IMG/VR virus record: IMGVR_UViG_3300010367_000276
Coordinates: 1-44,641 of that record
Length of the DNA: 44,641 nucleotides
Direction: 5' to 3' (one strand)
From: a virus
Shown here in pieces: positions 1-9,001 of this stretch. Position numbers and translations under genes: made by a program. Within the stretch, counting starts at the first letter, position 1, and every line of letters begins with the position of its first letter. Under the pieces are notes generated by a model. It worked only from the letters and a program-made list of their open reading frames with translations, was not told the DNA's origin and searched no databases.

Positions 1-1265
<1,265 letters not shown>

Positions 1266-1288
1266 CCGCAGTTCGGCGAACTATTAGA

Positions 1289-1317
1289 GGAGGAGGGTGC
1301 TTTGGACACCCTCCTCC
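1289..1317 (+). terminator. 11-bp perfect hairpin after the tailspike gene
   Basis: GGAGGAGGGTG (1289-1299) pairs perfectly with CACCCTCCTCC (1307-1317) around the loop CTTTGGA. It lies 24 bases after the tailspike stop. There is no T-run, so it is a weak intrinsic terminator candidate or an mRNA end-stabilising hairpin. It also buries the upstream GTG at 1297, which argues for the start of the next gene at 1348. Confidence 0.55.
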
Positions 1318-1347
1318 CTGGTCCCTACCTATGCAGGAGGCAGAGAC

Positions 1348-2325
1348 GTGTCAACCTTATCGCAGCCCGCCGCTGCGCGTCAGTCGGGGGTCTATCAGAT
1401 CCGCCATCGGCTCTCCGGGCGCCTGTACATCGGCAGCACCGGCAACGATCGACAGCGGTGGCAGATTCATCGGTCGCGGCTCAGGATGGGCAATCATCAC
1501 AACGCGCGCTTACAGGAGGATTGGAAGAGGGATGGAGCGGAGGCCTTCGTGTTCGAGTTTCTGGAAGCCTTCACCGATCGAGATGAGATGAAGCGGTGCG
1601 AGCGGGAGCTCAGGGCTCGATTGGACCCCTACTACAACGCGTCGCCCGTGCTGCGGAAGACCACGGCGCCGGAGCCGAGAGCCGACATCCGGGCTGGCGA
1701 TCGCTTTGGCTACTGGACGGTTGAGTCAGAGGCGCCACGAAAGAGGGCGGGAAAGCAGCACTGGCACTGCCGTTGTGACTGTGGTCGAACGCGACAGGTA
1801 GACGGCTATACTCTCCAGACAGGTGTTTCCACGTCGTGTGGCTGCTCGAAGCGAGTGAACTCAATCGCTTCCATCCTGGGCCGGCTCATCGTTCAGGAGA
1901 ACGGGTGCTGTATCTGGCCGGGCAGCCAGCATGACTTTGGCTACGGAATGGTCAACTTTGAGAGGAAGCACTGGTACGTACACCGGCTGCTGTATGAGTA
2001 CTTTGTCGGCCCGATACCGGAAGGACTGGTACTCGATCACGTCTTCTGCAGCAACCCGCCTTGTGCCAACTGGGCCCATCTGGAACCAAAGACAGTCTCG
2101 CAAAATTCGGCCCGCAGTAAGAGGGCCTTACAGACTCACTGCAAGAACGGGCACCCGCTCTCAGGCGAGAACCTTCGCATGGAGAGGCTCAGGGGCGGCA
2201 CCTGGGCGCGGGGTTGTCTGGCGTGCCGGGTGGCCTACGATCGCTCCCGGTGCGCTCTAAAAACGCAGCGGGCCCGCGAAAAGCGCCAACGCCTGAGAGC
2301 CGCCCGCGAGAACCCCGATGACTGA
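1348..2325 (+). CDS. GIY-YIG / HNH fusion homing endonuclease
   Basis: The 325-residue protein carries two nuclease modules. The N-terminus has a GIY-YIG core: GVY at residues 14-16 and YIG at 27-29, followed by conserved Arg and His. A zinc-binding stretch (CRCDCG ... SCGC) lies in the middle. The C-terminal half is an HNH_3-type module (CCIWPG ... VHRLLYEYFVG ... LDHVFCSNPPCANWAHLEP). The GTG at 1348 was chosen because AGGAGG lies just upstream, while the in-frame GTG at 1297 sits inside a strong hairpin. Both nuclease families occur in self-spreading homing genes; joining them in one chain is uncommon. It stands alone between the tailspike and the terminase cluster, a usual site for a free-standing homing gene. 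Confidence 0.88.
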   Translation: MSTLSQPAAARQSGVYQIRHRLSGRLYIGSTGNDRQRWQIHRSRLRMGNHHNARLQEDWKRDGAEAFVFEFLEAFTDRDEMKRCERELRARLDPYYNASPVLRKTTAPEPRADIRAGDRFGYWTVESEAPRKRAGKQHWHCRCDCGRTRQVDGYTLQTGVSTSCGCSKRVNSIASILGRLIVQENGCCIWPGSQHDFGYGMVNFERKHWYVHRLLYEYFVGPIPEGLVLDHVFCSNPPCANWAHLEPKTVSQNSARSKRALQTHCKNGHPLSGENLRMERLRGGTWARGCLACRVAYDRSRCALKTQRAREKRQRLRAARENPDD

Positions 2326-2620
2326 ATCACTGATCACCGAGACCCGCCCCGCCCAGCGCATTCCGGCCGAGGAATACGATTTGATCGTGGACGCCTTCAG
2401 CCGGGGCGTGCCGGTCAAAGGCCTGGCCGAAGACTACGGCGTGAGTCCCAGCCGGATCTACCAGATCCTCCGTGCCCAGGGCATCCACGCCAGCGACTAT
2501 CAGACCACGGAGGAGCCCGACGGCCTGGCTGCGGTCATCCAACGCCACCAGGCTCCGTATGCGGCGCCCGAGGCCCGCGCCTGGATCGAGCGAGTCGTGC
2601 GGGCCTGGGCAGGAGAGTGA
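2318..2620 (+). CDS. Small helix-turn-helix protein
   Basis: The 100-residue protein overlaps the end of the nuclease gene by 8 bases. Residues about 15-55 form a homeodomain-like or recombinase-like HTH: PAEEYDLIVDAFSRGVPVKG, then LAEDYGVSPSRIYQILRAQG. Proteins of this size with such a motif often lie before terminase genes, so it may bind DNA at packaging or act as a regulator. The function is not established. An acidic, Trp-containing C-terminal tail follows. Confidence 0.65.
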   Translation: MTESLITETRPAQRIPAEEYDLIVDAFSRGVPVKGLAEDYGVSPSRIYQILRAQGIHASDYQTTEEPDGLAAVIQRHQAPYAAPEARAWIERVVRAWAGE

Positions 2621-2622
2621 GA

Positions 2623-2805
2623 GTGACGGATGAAGAGGTCGAACGGCTGGCGGTCCTGATGGTGCGGATGAAGCGGCACGGTTCTCTCCCCGGCGACGAG
2701 TACTGGGAGATGGTCGAGCTGACGGAGAAGTGGGAAGCGCTAAAGCAGTGCGACACCGAAAAACCAGCCGAACCCAAACCAGCGCCCCTCCTGCCACCCG
2801 AGTAG
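2623..2805 (+). CDS. Small acidic hypothetical protein
   Basis: Sixty residues, starting MTDEEVERLAVLMVRMKRHG and ending in a proline-rich tail. The GTG at 2623 was preferred over the GTG at 2617 because AGGAGA lies six bases before it. It is nearly contiguous with the upstream HTH gene, so it is probably co-translated. No family is recognised. Confidence 0.55.
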   Translation: MTDEEVERLAVLMVRMKRHGSLPGDEYWEMVELTEKWEALKQCDTEKPAEPKPAPLLPPE

Positions 2806-2852
2806 GATTGTGGCAGCAGGCCAATTTGTTCAGCCGGGCCGAAGTGAAGGCC

Positions 2853-3011
2853 ATGACCCTGACTCGCCGGCAGCAGATCGACCGGCGACTGCAGAATGCC
2901 CAGGAAGGGCACCAGGGCGGGCGTACAGCCCTTCAGCGGGCCAGGGACGAGTTCTGGGCCACCTGGCGGGAATTAGCGCAGAATGGCCCAAAAAACAAGG
3001 AGGAACCCTGA
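2853..3011 (+). CDS. Small basic hypothetical protein
   Basis: About 52 residues, starting MTLTRRQQIDRRLQNAQEGH, helical and rich in Arg and Gln. The frame is open further upstream, with GTG at 2844 and TTG at 2808 as alternative starts, and no ribosome site decides clearly. It ends in PKNKEEP. No function is assignable. The following 117 bases to the terminase small subunit hold no convincing gene. Confidence 0.4.
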   Translation: MTLTRRQQIDRRLQNAQEGHQGGRTALQRARDEFWATWRELAQNGPKNKEEP

Positions 3012-3128
3012 AGGAAGCAGTACAACAGATACGAAACAGGGCGGATTCTATTCTCTTACGAGAACCCTCGTGCGCGGGTACTGTGAGCGAGAGGTTTTGG
3101 GCCTGACTGATGAGACGGGCTCGGTGGA

Positions 3129-3572
3129 ATGGCGAAGACGAAGGCAAAGGCAGTCATCGGCCGACCGACGGAGTGGACGCGGGAGGTCGAGTCGCAGGTT
3201 TGCGACCTGATCCGCGAGACGGCGTGCAGCTTCTATACCGCCGGCTTGTCGCTTGGCATCGAGTGGCGGAACCTTTATCGGTGGGAGGAGTGGGGCCGGG
3301 AAGGGAGAGAACCGTATGCTTCCTTCTGTCAAAATGTCATGCGCGCCCGTGCGGAGGCGGAGATCGCCTTCGTGCGGCAGATTGTGGCGGGCGTTGCCTC
3401 CGGCGCCAATGTGCAGCCGCTGCAGTGGTTATTGGACCGGCGCTACCCGGTGGATTATGGCACGAGGATCAAGCTTGAGCAGCAACTATCCGGGCTTAGT
3501 GACGACGAGATTCAGGCCGAGCGCGAGGCTCTCCGATCCCGAGCGCTTGATTCTCCTCGATCAGGAGAGTGA
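3129..3572 (+). CDS. terS: Terminase small subunit
   Basis: The 147-residue protein precedes and overlaps the large terminase. The N-terminal part holds a DNA-binding HTH (IGRPTEWTREVESQVCDLIR ... SLGIEWRNLYRWEEWG). The segment FCQNVMRARAEAEI and the ending WLLDRRYPVDYGTR are typical of phage small terminases, where they mediate ring assembly and pac/cos recognition. In the family it selects viral DNA and delivers it to the large subunit. The ATG at 3129 is preceded by a weak GGTGG. Confidence 0.85.
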   Translation: MAKTKAKAVIGRPTEWTREVESQVCDLIRETACSFYTAGLSLGIEWRNLYRWEEWGREGREPYASFCQNVMRARAEAEIAFVRQIVAGVASGANVQPLQWLLDRRYPVDYGTRIKLEQQLSGLSDDEIQAEREALRSRALDSPRSGE

Positions 3573-4956
3573 GCGTCGGCAGCGCCTCCGTCTCTGGCGC
3601 GCGGCAGAGGGCGGTGCGACAGATCTCGGTGCCTATCGGAATGATCCGGTGGGCTTCTGCCGCGAGGTGCTCGGCGTCGAGCCGTGGCAGCGGCAGCGTG
3701 AGATCGCCGGGGCGGTCGCCGGGGAGAGGCGGGTCACGGTGCGCTCCTGCCACTCGAGCGGGAAAACGTTTTGCGCTGCCGCACTGGCCCAATGGTTCCT
3801 CCGGTGCTTCGATCCGGCGCTCGTGATCACGACGGCGCCGACGATGCGCCAGGTCAAGGAATTGCTCTGGTACGAGATCGCCCAGCACCAGCGGCGGGCC
3901 GGCCTGCCGGGGACGCTGAACGCCATGGATCTGATCGTGAGCGCTTCGCAGCGGGCCATCGGCCTGACGACGAACGAGCCCGAGCGGTTCGCCGGGTGGC
4001 ACTGTGAGAATATCTTCGTCATTGTCGATGAAGCCTCGGGCGTGGCCGAGCCGATCTATGAAGCGATCGAGGGAATCCTGACCGGGCCAAACGCGCACTT
4101 GCTCTTGATCGGGAACCCGAACAACCCGTCGGGCACGTTCCACCAGGCGTTCACGTCGCCGTTGTACACGAAGTTCAAGATTGCGGCCGAGGATGTGCCC
4201 GAGACGTTGCTACCGCCGGGCTGGCGGCTCGAGCGGCTGCAGGAATGGGGCGAGGAGAGCCCCGCTTATCAGGTGCGCGTGCTTGGCGAGTTCCCGCCGC
4301 AGGGCAGCGACTCGCTGGTCTCGCTGGCTTGGGTCGAAGAAGCACAGAAGCGGGATCCCGCGCCGAGCGGCCCGGTGGAGATCGGCGTGGATATCGCTTA
4401 CTACGGCGAGGACGAATCGGTGGCTTACGTGCGGCAGGGGCCGGCGATCCTCGGCGCCGCTTACTGGCGCGGGAACGATACGCAGCAGTCGGCGGGCCGC
4501 GTCAGTGCGCTGGCGGCCGAGTACGGTGCCACGATCATCAAGGTGGACTCGATCGGCTACGGCGCAGGAACCTATGACCGTTTGGTAGAAGAGCACGGCG
4601 AGAACCGGCTGATGAGTATTCAGGGCGTCAACGTGGGTGAAGCAGCGCTGGACAAGGAGCAGTTCTTCAACCGGCGCAGCGAGCTCTACTGGGGCCTCGC
4701 GGAACGGTTCAAGCAGGGCGACATCAGCATTCCGGCTGATGACCAATTGCTGCTCGACCAGTTGACGCAGCTCAAGTTCGGCTACACCCCGCGCGGGCAG
4801 ATCAAGCTCGAGAGCAAGGACGACCTCCGCAAGCGCCGCCCTTCCTCGAGCCGCTGGCAAAGTCCAGATCGCGCCGACGCCTGTATGCTCGCCTATGCCA
4901 CGGCCGGAAACCGCTGGCTGCCATGGAGCGGGCTCGGCGAAACGAGAGACTTCTGA
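3499..4956 (+). CDS. terL: Terminase large subunit (packaging ATPase-nuclease)
   Basis: About 485 residues if it starts at GTG 3499; a TTG at 3547 would give 469, and neither has a clear ribosome site. The ATPase domain shows a Walker A variant SCHSSGKT (about residues 83-90), Walker B FVIVDE (about 172-177) and a coupling motif LLLIGNPNNPSG. The C-terminal RNase-H-like nuclease has GVDIAYYGED and an acidic DRADACMLAY near the end. It drives DNA translocation into the prohead at the portal and cuts concatemers. It overlaps terS by about 70 bases and the next small gene by 1 base (TGATG). Confidence 0.96.
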   Translation: MTTRFRPSARLSDPERLILLDQESERRQRLRLWRAAEGGATDLGAYRNDPVGFCREVLGVEPWQRQREIAGAVAGERRVTVRSCHSSGKTFCAAALAQWFLRCFDPALVITTAPTMRQVKELLWYEIAQHQRRAGLPGTLNAMDLIVSASQRAIGLTTNEPERFAGWHCENIFVIVDEASGVAEPIYEAIEGILTGPNAHLLLIGNPNNPSGTFHQAFTSPLYTKFKIAAEDVPETLLPPGWRLERLQEWGEESPAYQVRVLGEFPPQGSDSLVSLAWVEEAQKRDPAPSGPVEIGVDIAYYGEDESVAYVRQGPAILGAAYWRGNDTQQSAGRVSALAAEYGATIIKVDSIGYGAGTYDRLVEEHGENRLMSIQGVNVGEAALDKEQFFNRRSELYWGLAERFKQGDISIPADDQLLLDQLTQLKFGYTPRGQIKLESKDDLRKRRPSSSRWQSPDRADACMLAYATAGNRWLPWSGLGETRDF

Positions 4957-5198
4957 TGCGCGTCCAGTGGCTGCTCGCGCTCGAGGGAATCTGGCGGGTC
5001 GGCGTGCTCGTGGCGCTGATCGTGTTGAATCAGAGCGTCGGCGTCCTGCGCGAGTGGCTGACTCATCAGGGCGCGCGGCTGCGGAAACTGGAGGAGAGGG
5101 GCGACGATGGAAGATCGATCAATGAGCGTGCGCGATGCGGGTCGGCTGGGCGGGCGGAAGCGCCGCGAGACGGCCGATTACCAGGCGATGGGCGCTAA
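4956..5198 (+). CDS. Small single-span membrane protein
   Basis: Eighty residues, with the ATG at 4956 overlapping the terL stop. Residues about 14-31 are hydrophobic (GVLVALIVLNQSVGVL), giving one membrane span, followed by a basic, polar C-terminus that overlaps the next gene by 92 bases. Lysis accessory and entry-exclusion proteins can look like this, but the sequence gives no family. Confidence 0.5.
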   Translation: MRVQWLLALEGIWRVGVLVALIVLNQSVGVLREWLTHQGARLRKLEERGDDGRSINERARCGSAGRAEAPRDGRLPGDGR

Positions 5199-5370
5199 GG
5201 GCGGTGCGGTGACCAAAGAGCGGCATGGAATGGCCCACTACGCTGATCTCGGGCACGCCGGCGGCACGGCGACAGCACGGAAGTACGGCCGCGAGCATTA
5301 CGTGAAGATGGGCAGCGCCGGCGGGCAGCGGACGCGGGAGCTGGTGCGGAAAGGGCAGGCAGCCGAATGA
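5107..5370 (+). CDS. KGG / LEA-5-like glycine-repeat hydrophilic protein
   Basis: The 87-residue protein is built of about 20-residue repeats of the form GxxGG...H/Y: AGRLGGRKR, AMGAKGGAVTKERHG, DLGHAGGTATARKYG, KMGSAGGQRTREL. This matches the KGG stress-protein repeat and resembles plant LEA group 5 (Em) proteins, which are disordered and linked to desiccation tolerance. GAGGAGAGG lies just before the ATG at 5107. Its role in a phage is unknown; protecting or coating DNA is a guess. Confidence 0.75.
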   Translation: MEDRSMSVRDAGRLGGRKRRETADYQAMGAKGGAVTKERHGMAHYADLGHAGGTATARKYGREHYVKMGSAGGQRTRELVRKGQAAE

Positions 5371-5582
5371 GCCTTCTGCGAGAAGCTGTGGAGGCCGAGC
5401 GGGCTTATTACGGGCAGCAGCGTCGTGAAGTGCAGCGGCTCATCCAGGCGCTGCGCGTGATCGATGATCGCCTGGCCCGTTGGCTGCTGCTGCCGACCGG
5501 AACGCGGCTTGCGGACCTGCGGCAATACGTCGCTGACGTTCTGGAGGAGTGCGATGAGCGAACCGTTGACCCTATCCGCTGA
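5367..5582 (+). CDS. Small helical hypothetical protein
   Basis: Seventy-one residues, mostly one long amphipathic or coiled-coil helix (MSLLREAVEAERAYYGQQRR onward). It starts by ATGA overlap with the preceding gene, indicating translational coupling. It belongs to a run of tiny co-transcribed genes between terminase and portal. No family recognised. Confidence 0.6.
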   Translation: MSLLREAVEAERAYYGQQRREVQRLIQALRVIDDRLARWLLLPTGTRLADLRQYVADVLEECDERTVDPIR

Positions 5583-5757
5583 TGAGCACCCCGCCGCGCA
5601 GGCCTGGCAGGCGCTGATTACGGCGAATGAAGCGCTGGAGGCGGCGCAGGCGGCCAGAAGCGATTCCCTGTATCGGCAGGCGGCGCACGTCACGGCGCGG
5701 CGGGCGCGGCAATACGAACGAGCGATGGAAGCGCTCCTCGAGGAGTTGGGAGAGTGA
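5554..5757 (+). CDS. Small helical hypothetical protein
   Basis: Sixty-seven residues, starting MSEPLTLSADEHPAAQAWQA. It is Ala/Glu/Arg-rich and predicted almost wholly helical. GGAGGAG lies at correct spacing before the ATG at 5554, inside the previous gene's end. No known domain is visible. Confidence 0.6.
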   Translation: MSEPLTLSADEHPAAQAWQALITANEALEAAQAARSDSLYRQAAHVTARRARQYERAMEALLEELGE

Positions 5758-6074
5758 GACGAGAACGAGAACAGGAGATCGAACAAGACAACCGCGCTTT
5801 TCTGGCGACGGTCACCTCCCCCGCCCGCCTGCTCGATGCCCTGTTCTACATGGCCCGGATGGTGCGCGGGGATGAGGCGAAGCCGTGGATCTTTGACGAA
5901 GAGAAGCCGTGGGACGGGACCACCTCGGGATTCGTGCGCTGGTGTGTAGAAAACGCGCCGCCCGACGGCGTGACCCCGCCGGATACGGAAAGCCTCGCCT
6001 ATCGTTTGGGGCAAGCGATGGCTGAACAACTCAACCGCGAGATCCTCGCCGCTTGCAAGGAGTTGGGAGAGTAG
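5754..6074 (+). CDS. Hypothetical protein
   Basis: One hundred and six residues, GTG start in a GTGA overlap with the previous stop, with GGGAGA just before. The middle has aromatic and acidic residues (KPWIFDEEKPWDGTTSGFVR), and helical ends flank it. It is likely a folded cytoplasmic protein; the function is unknown. Confidence 0.6.
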   Translation: MRREREQEIEQDNRAFLATVTSPARLLDALFYMARMVRGDEAKPWIFDEEKPWDGTTSGFVRWCVENAPPDGVTPPDTESLAYRLGQAMAEQLNREILAACKELGE

Positions 6075-6075
6075 A

Positions 6076-6228
6076 ATGAGCACAATCCTGCTGATCGTCC
6101 TGGTGCTGCTGGTTATCGGCGCATTGCCGACCTGGCCGTATTCCGCCGGGTTCGGCTGGTATCCCAGCGGCGGCCTGGGGCTGATCCTCGTTATCGTGCT
6201 GATCCTGGCGTTGTTGGGTAGAATCTAG
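6076..6228 (+). CDS. DUF3309-like two-span membrane protein
   Basis: Fifty residues, short enough to be missed by length cut-offs. The sequence MSTILLIVLVLLVIGALPTW, then YSAGFGWYPSGGLGLILVI and a terminal LLGRI, matches what I recall of the DUF3309 family: two hydrophobic helices around a Trp/Gly-rich turn (ALPTWPYS...GWYPSGGLG). It starts 2 bases after the upstream stop. The family has no assigned function. In a phage it could be a membrane-altering moron, and a holin role cannot be excluded. Confidence 0.8.
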   Translation: MSTILLIVLVLLVIGALPTWPYSAGFGWYPSGGLGLILVIVLILALLGRI

Positions 6229-6245
6229 CTTGAGGAGGAACGATA

Positions 6246-6458
6246 ATGCCCGAACCGAAACCGACCCCTGAAGCGCTGCAGGAAGAGAGCGCCACGCTGA
6301 TGACCCGCCTGCGCCTCCTGCTCGATGGCATCGATATGGCGATCCGCCGGGAAGCGAAGCCCAGTGACCTCGAGGCGTCCTGGCGCGAGGTCAAGGTGAT
6401 CAACCGGCGGTTCAATGCGGTCCAGAAACAGATTCGCCGGGGCGTTGCGACGCGGTGA
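6246..6458 (+). CDS. Small helical hypothetical protein
   Basis: Seventy residues with a strong ribosome site (GAGGAGGAA) before the ATG at 6246. After a Pro/Glu-rich N-terminus it is an Arg/Leu/Glu helix rich in heptad-like spacing, suggesting a coiled coil. It is coupled to the next gene by a GTGA overlap. No family recognised. Confidence 0.6.
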   Translation: MPEPKPTPEALQEESATLMTRLRLLLDGIDMAIRREAKPSDLEASWREVKVINRRFNAVQKQIRRGVATR

Positions 6459-6766
6459 CCGAGGCGGAGATGGTCAGAGAGCGGGAGCTGATGGACTGCG
6501 GCGCAGCGCTCGTGCCGTCACTCCGGCTGCTGCGCCCCCATGAAGCCCTGCGCGTGCTATCCTCGGCGCTTGTACAGACAACGGGTTGGCCGGAAGAAGA
6601 ATGGCTGGCCCGGCACGACCGCACGGCGCCCGCGGTTGAAGGATTGCTGAACCGCTGCGAGGCGGCAGGCTTCTCGGATGCCGATCTGATCGTTGCTGCC
6701 TGTTACTTCCTCGATGCCATCAGCCTCTCGATGGAGCAATTTGAGGCAGCAGAGCGTGACCCCTGA
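6455..6766 (+). CDS. Hypothetical protein
   Basis: One hundred and three residues, GTG start overlapping the previous stop. It is helical with several Cys and a hydrophobic segment LIVAACYFLDAISLSM near the C-terminus that reads as a buried helix rather than a clear membrane span. No known domain. Confidence 0.55.
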   Translation: MTEAEMVRERELMDCGAALVPSLRLLRPHEALRVLSSALVQTTGWPEEEWLARHDRTAPAVEGLLNRCEAAGFSDADLIVAACYFLDAISLSMEQFEAAERDP

Positions 6767-6959
6767 AGGCCATCCGACAACCCAGGAAGAGATTCTCGCG
6801 GCGACGCAGAGCGAGGGCTTCCAGTGGCACAGCCGGCAATACCAGGAAGCCCACTGGCGGCGGGATGTGGCGCGGCAGGGTGAGATTCTCGCCGAGGTGC
6901 GGCAGCGCTACGGCGAGCGAATGGCGGCAGGGCTTGCCGAGTGGTACGCGGAAGAGTAG
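6756..6959 (+). CDS. Small hypothetical protein
   Basis: Sixty-seven residues, starting MTPEGHPTTQEEILAATQSE, with a GTG at 6756 overlapping the previous gene by 11 bases. It is polar and helical with His and Trp residues in the middle (FQWHSRQYQEAHWRRD). No family recognised; part of the same co-translated run. Confidence 0.5.
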   Translation: MTPEGHPTTQEEILAATQSEGFQWHSRQYQEAHWRRDVARQGEILAEVRQRYGERMAAGLAEWYAEE

Positions 6960-6968
6960 GATGATCGC

Positions 6969-7250
6969 ATGAGCAAGGGTAAGAACTCGGAGAAGCGTTT
7001 CGCTGCTGCCGCGAAGCGGGCTATTGACACCGAAGTCGAAGAACGGCTGCCCAAAGAGCGCTCCCGCTGGCCGAAGTTGGGCGACCGGATCATCCTCCTG
7101 GCGCCGCACCGGCGGGCGGGTGAAACGGCGACGGTCGTCGGCTTCGATAAACCGAGCGATCTGCCCGGTGAAGAAACCCTCCCCCGCGTGCGCTTTGCGG
7201 ATGGCCGGGAGATGCTGGTGCATGAACCCCAGTCCTGGACCCGCGCGTGA
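6969..7250 (+). CDS. Small SH3-like beta-barrel candidate
   Basis: Ninety-three residues. A basic N-terminal tail (MSKGKNSEKRFAAAAKRA) leads into a beta-rich segment LGDRIILLAPHRRAGETATV ... VRFADGREMLVHEPQSW. That pattern (GD-hydrophobic, G-T-A-x-V, R/V-F-x-D-G) resembles small SH3/KOW-like barrels. A nucleic-acid or protein-binding role is inference only. Confidence 0.55.
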   Translation: MSKGKNSEKRFAAAAKRAIDTEVEERLPKERSRWPKLGDRIILLAPHRRAGETATVVGFDKPSDLPGEETLPRVRFADGREMLVHEPQSWTRA

Positions 7251-7501
7251 CCAAAGCGAAGCTGGAACGACTGATGGTTCTGCAGATCAAGCTGGGACAC
7301 GACGGCCCCGGTTACTTCGAGCACTCCGAGGAATATGAATTACTCATGGCCGAGTTCCAGGCGTGGGAGCCGGAGGGTCGGATGATCGAACAGATCAACG
7401 AAGTCCTGGACCGGTTCACCTACTGGACTGATGACAGCAACAACGCCGATCTCCTGGGCGATATCGTCCAGATCCTGGGCCGAACAGATATCCCCGGCTG
7501 A
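7247..7501 (+). CDS. Small acidic hypothetical protein
   Basis: Eighty-four residues, GTGA overlap with the previous gene. It is acidic and helical, with Tyr/Trp patches (GPGYFEHSEEYELLMAEFQ). It is the last gene of the small-gene run before the portal. No family recognised. Confidence 0.55.
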   Translation: MTKAKLERLMVLQIKLGHDGPGYFEHSEEYELLMAEFQAWEPEGRMIEQINEVLDRFTYWTDDSNNADLLGDIVQILGRTDIPG

Positions 7502-7513
7502 AAGTAATCTTTG

Positions 7514-9001
7514 ATGGCGAGAGCAGCAGCGAGCTACCCCTCCGGCTATCCTTCCCGCACTGACGGGTGGCTGGGCTCCGGCCGCATTCGCCCGCTGCCC
7601 ACGGCGCCGGCCACCGTGCCCACGGCGCCGCAGTATGAGCCGCTCCAGTTCGGCGCTACTCGCCCCTCTTACGATCTGGCGGGGATTGCGGCGAGCCTGG
7701 GTAGCTTCTGGCATGTCCCGCCGCGCATCGACCTCAATCTCGTGGTCAAGCTGCGCGAGTCAATCCCGCTCCTCTCGGGCGCGATCCTGCGGATGAAGCA
7801 GCTCGTCGGCTGGCCGGAGGTGGAAGCCGCTCCGCGTGTGAAGCGCGATATCGACAACTTCCTCAAGATGCTGCCCAACTGTCGCAGCCAGCAAGGCGCC
7901 AAGCCGTGGGGGCAAACGCACCTCGATAACTGTTTCACCTTTGGCCGCGCCCATACCGAGATTCTCCTGACGGCGACCCGCAGCGACATGCACAGCCTGG
8001 TGGAAGTGGACCCGCGCACCACCGCCTTCCGGCCGCTCCCCGACGGCTACAACCTGGCCGTGGCGCAGTGGCAGTATGGCGGCGGCACGCCGGTGCTGCT
8101 GTCGCCCGAGCTGACGATTACGACCGTCAACGATCTGCGCGGCGATGACCCGCAGGGCACGTCGATGATCGCCGATATCCCGTTCGTCGCCGACATCTAC
8201 ACGAAGATGCTGCGCGCGATGGGCTCGACCTGGGACCGCTTCGGCACGCCGACCTACTTCGTGAAGTGGAACCCTCCGAAGGACTGGAACGATCCGGCCG
8301 GCAGCCAGGTGAAGACGATCATGGCCGCGCCGCAGGCGCAGATGCAGCAGTGGGCCTTGAACAAGGCGAACGGAAAGAACTCGGACATTTTCCTGGCCGG
8401 CGACTTCACGATCGAGATTATGGGCGCGCAGGGCGAGACGCTCGAATTCTCCGAGAGTGCCCGGACCATCGCCGAGCAGATGTGCGCCCGGTGGGGCATC
8501 CCGCCGTTCATGTTCGGCTTCTCGTGGGCCAGCACGGAGCGGATGAGCACGGCGCAGGCGAAGGCGGTCACCGAGATTATTGACAACCTGCGCGATATGT
8601 TCGAGCCGAGCATTCGGCAATTGATCGAATTGCGGCAGGCGGTCACCGGCGGCGGCGGGAAGTTCACGCTGAAGTGGCCGGCGGTGAATCTGACCGACCT
8701 TCTGGACGTGGCGAGAGCCGATCTCATGGAGCAGCAGGCCGAACAGTTGAAGTTGGAGAATTTGCAATCGGCGGGCCGGCTGGGCATCTGGTCGATGGAA
8801 GAGATCGCGCAGCAGATCCGGCCGGACCTCGAGGGCCTCTCGCCGGAAGAGATCCGCGCCCGGCTGCCGGACCTGGCCGAGGCTGTGCCGGAGCCGGTCC
8901 CTGTGCAGGTGGCAGGGCTCAAGCAGCCGCCGGCCGACGCGGGGAATCCCGCGGATGAGGCTGTGTCGCGGCTGCTGGCCTACAACGGGAACGGGCACTG
9001 A
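7514..9001 (+). CDS. Portal protein
   Basis: About 495 residues. The N-terminus is Pro/Tyr-rich. Hallmarks of the HK97/SPP1-type portal follow: IPLLSGAILRMKQLVG, a central beta domain, FVADIYTKMLRAMGSTWDRF, LAGDFTIEIMGAQGETLEF, the conserved C-terminal wing CARWGIPPFMFGFSWASTE with MSTAQAKAVTEII, and a crown tail. The portal dodecamer forms the DNA entry vertex and docks terminase and connector. ATG 7514 is preferred to TTG 7511. About 2.5 kb of small genes separate it from terL, and 5.6 kb separate it from the protease, which is unusual. Confidence 0.93.
   Translation: MARAAASYPSGYPSRTDGWLGSGRIRPLPTAPATVPTAPQYEPLQFGATRPSYDLAGIAASLGSFWHVPPRIDLNLVVKLRESIPLLSGAILRMKQLVGWPEVEAAPRVKRDIDNFLKMLPNCRSQQGAKPWGQTHLDNCFTFGRAHTEILLTATRSDMHSLVEVDPRTTAFRPLPDGYNLAVAQWQYGGGTPVLLSPELTITTVNDLRGDDPQGTSMIADIPFVADIYTKMLRAMGSTWDRFGTPTYFVKWNPPKDWNDPAGSQVKTIMAAPQAQMQQWALNKANGKNSDIFLAGDFTIEIMGAQGETLEFSESARTIAEQMCARWGIPPFMFGFSWASTERMSTAQAKAVTEIIDNLRDMFEPSIRQLIELRQAVTGGGGKFTLKWPAVNLTDLLDVARADLMEQQAEQLKLENLQSAGRLGIWSMEEIAQQIRPDLEGLSPEEIRARLPDLAEAVPEPVPVQVAGLKQPPADAGNPADEAVSRLLAYNGNGH

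Noticed and set aside
1297-1347. Longer N-terminus of the GIY-YIG/HNH protein
   Set aside because: The GTG is inside an 11-bp hairpin; the start at 1348 has a clear AGGAGG.
2983-3210. 75-codon ORF before the terminase small subunit
   Set aside because: Half of it overlaps terS in another frame; composition is Arg/Ser-rich and no ribosome site is found.
7760-8998. Minus-strand open frame of 412 codons opposite the portal
   Set aside because: Shadow of the portal gene; composition is Arg/His-rich and no start signal is visible.
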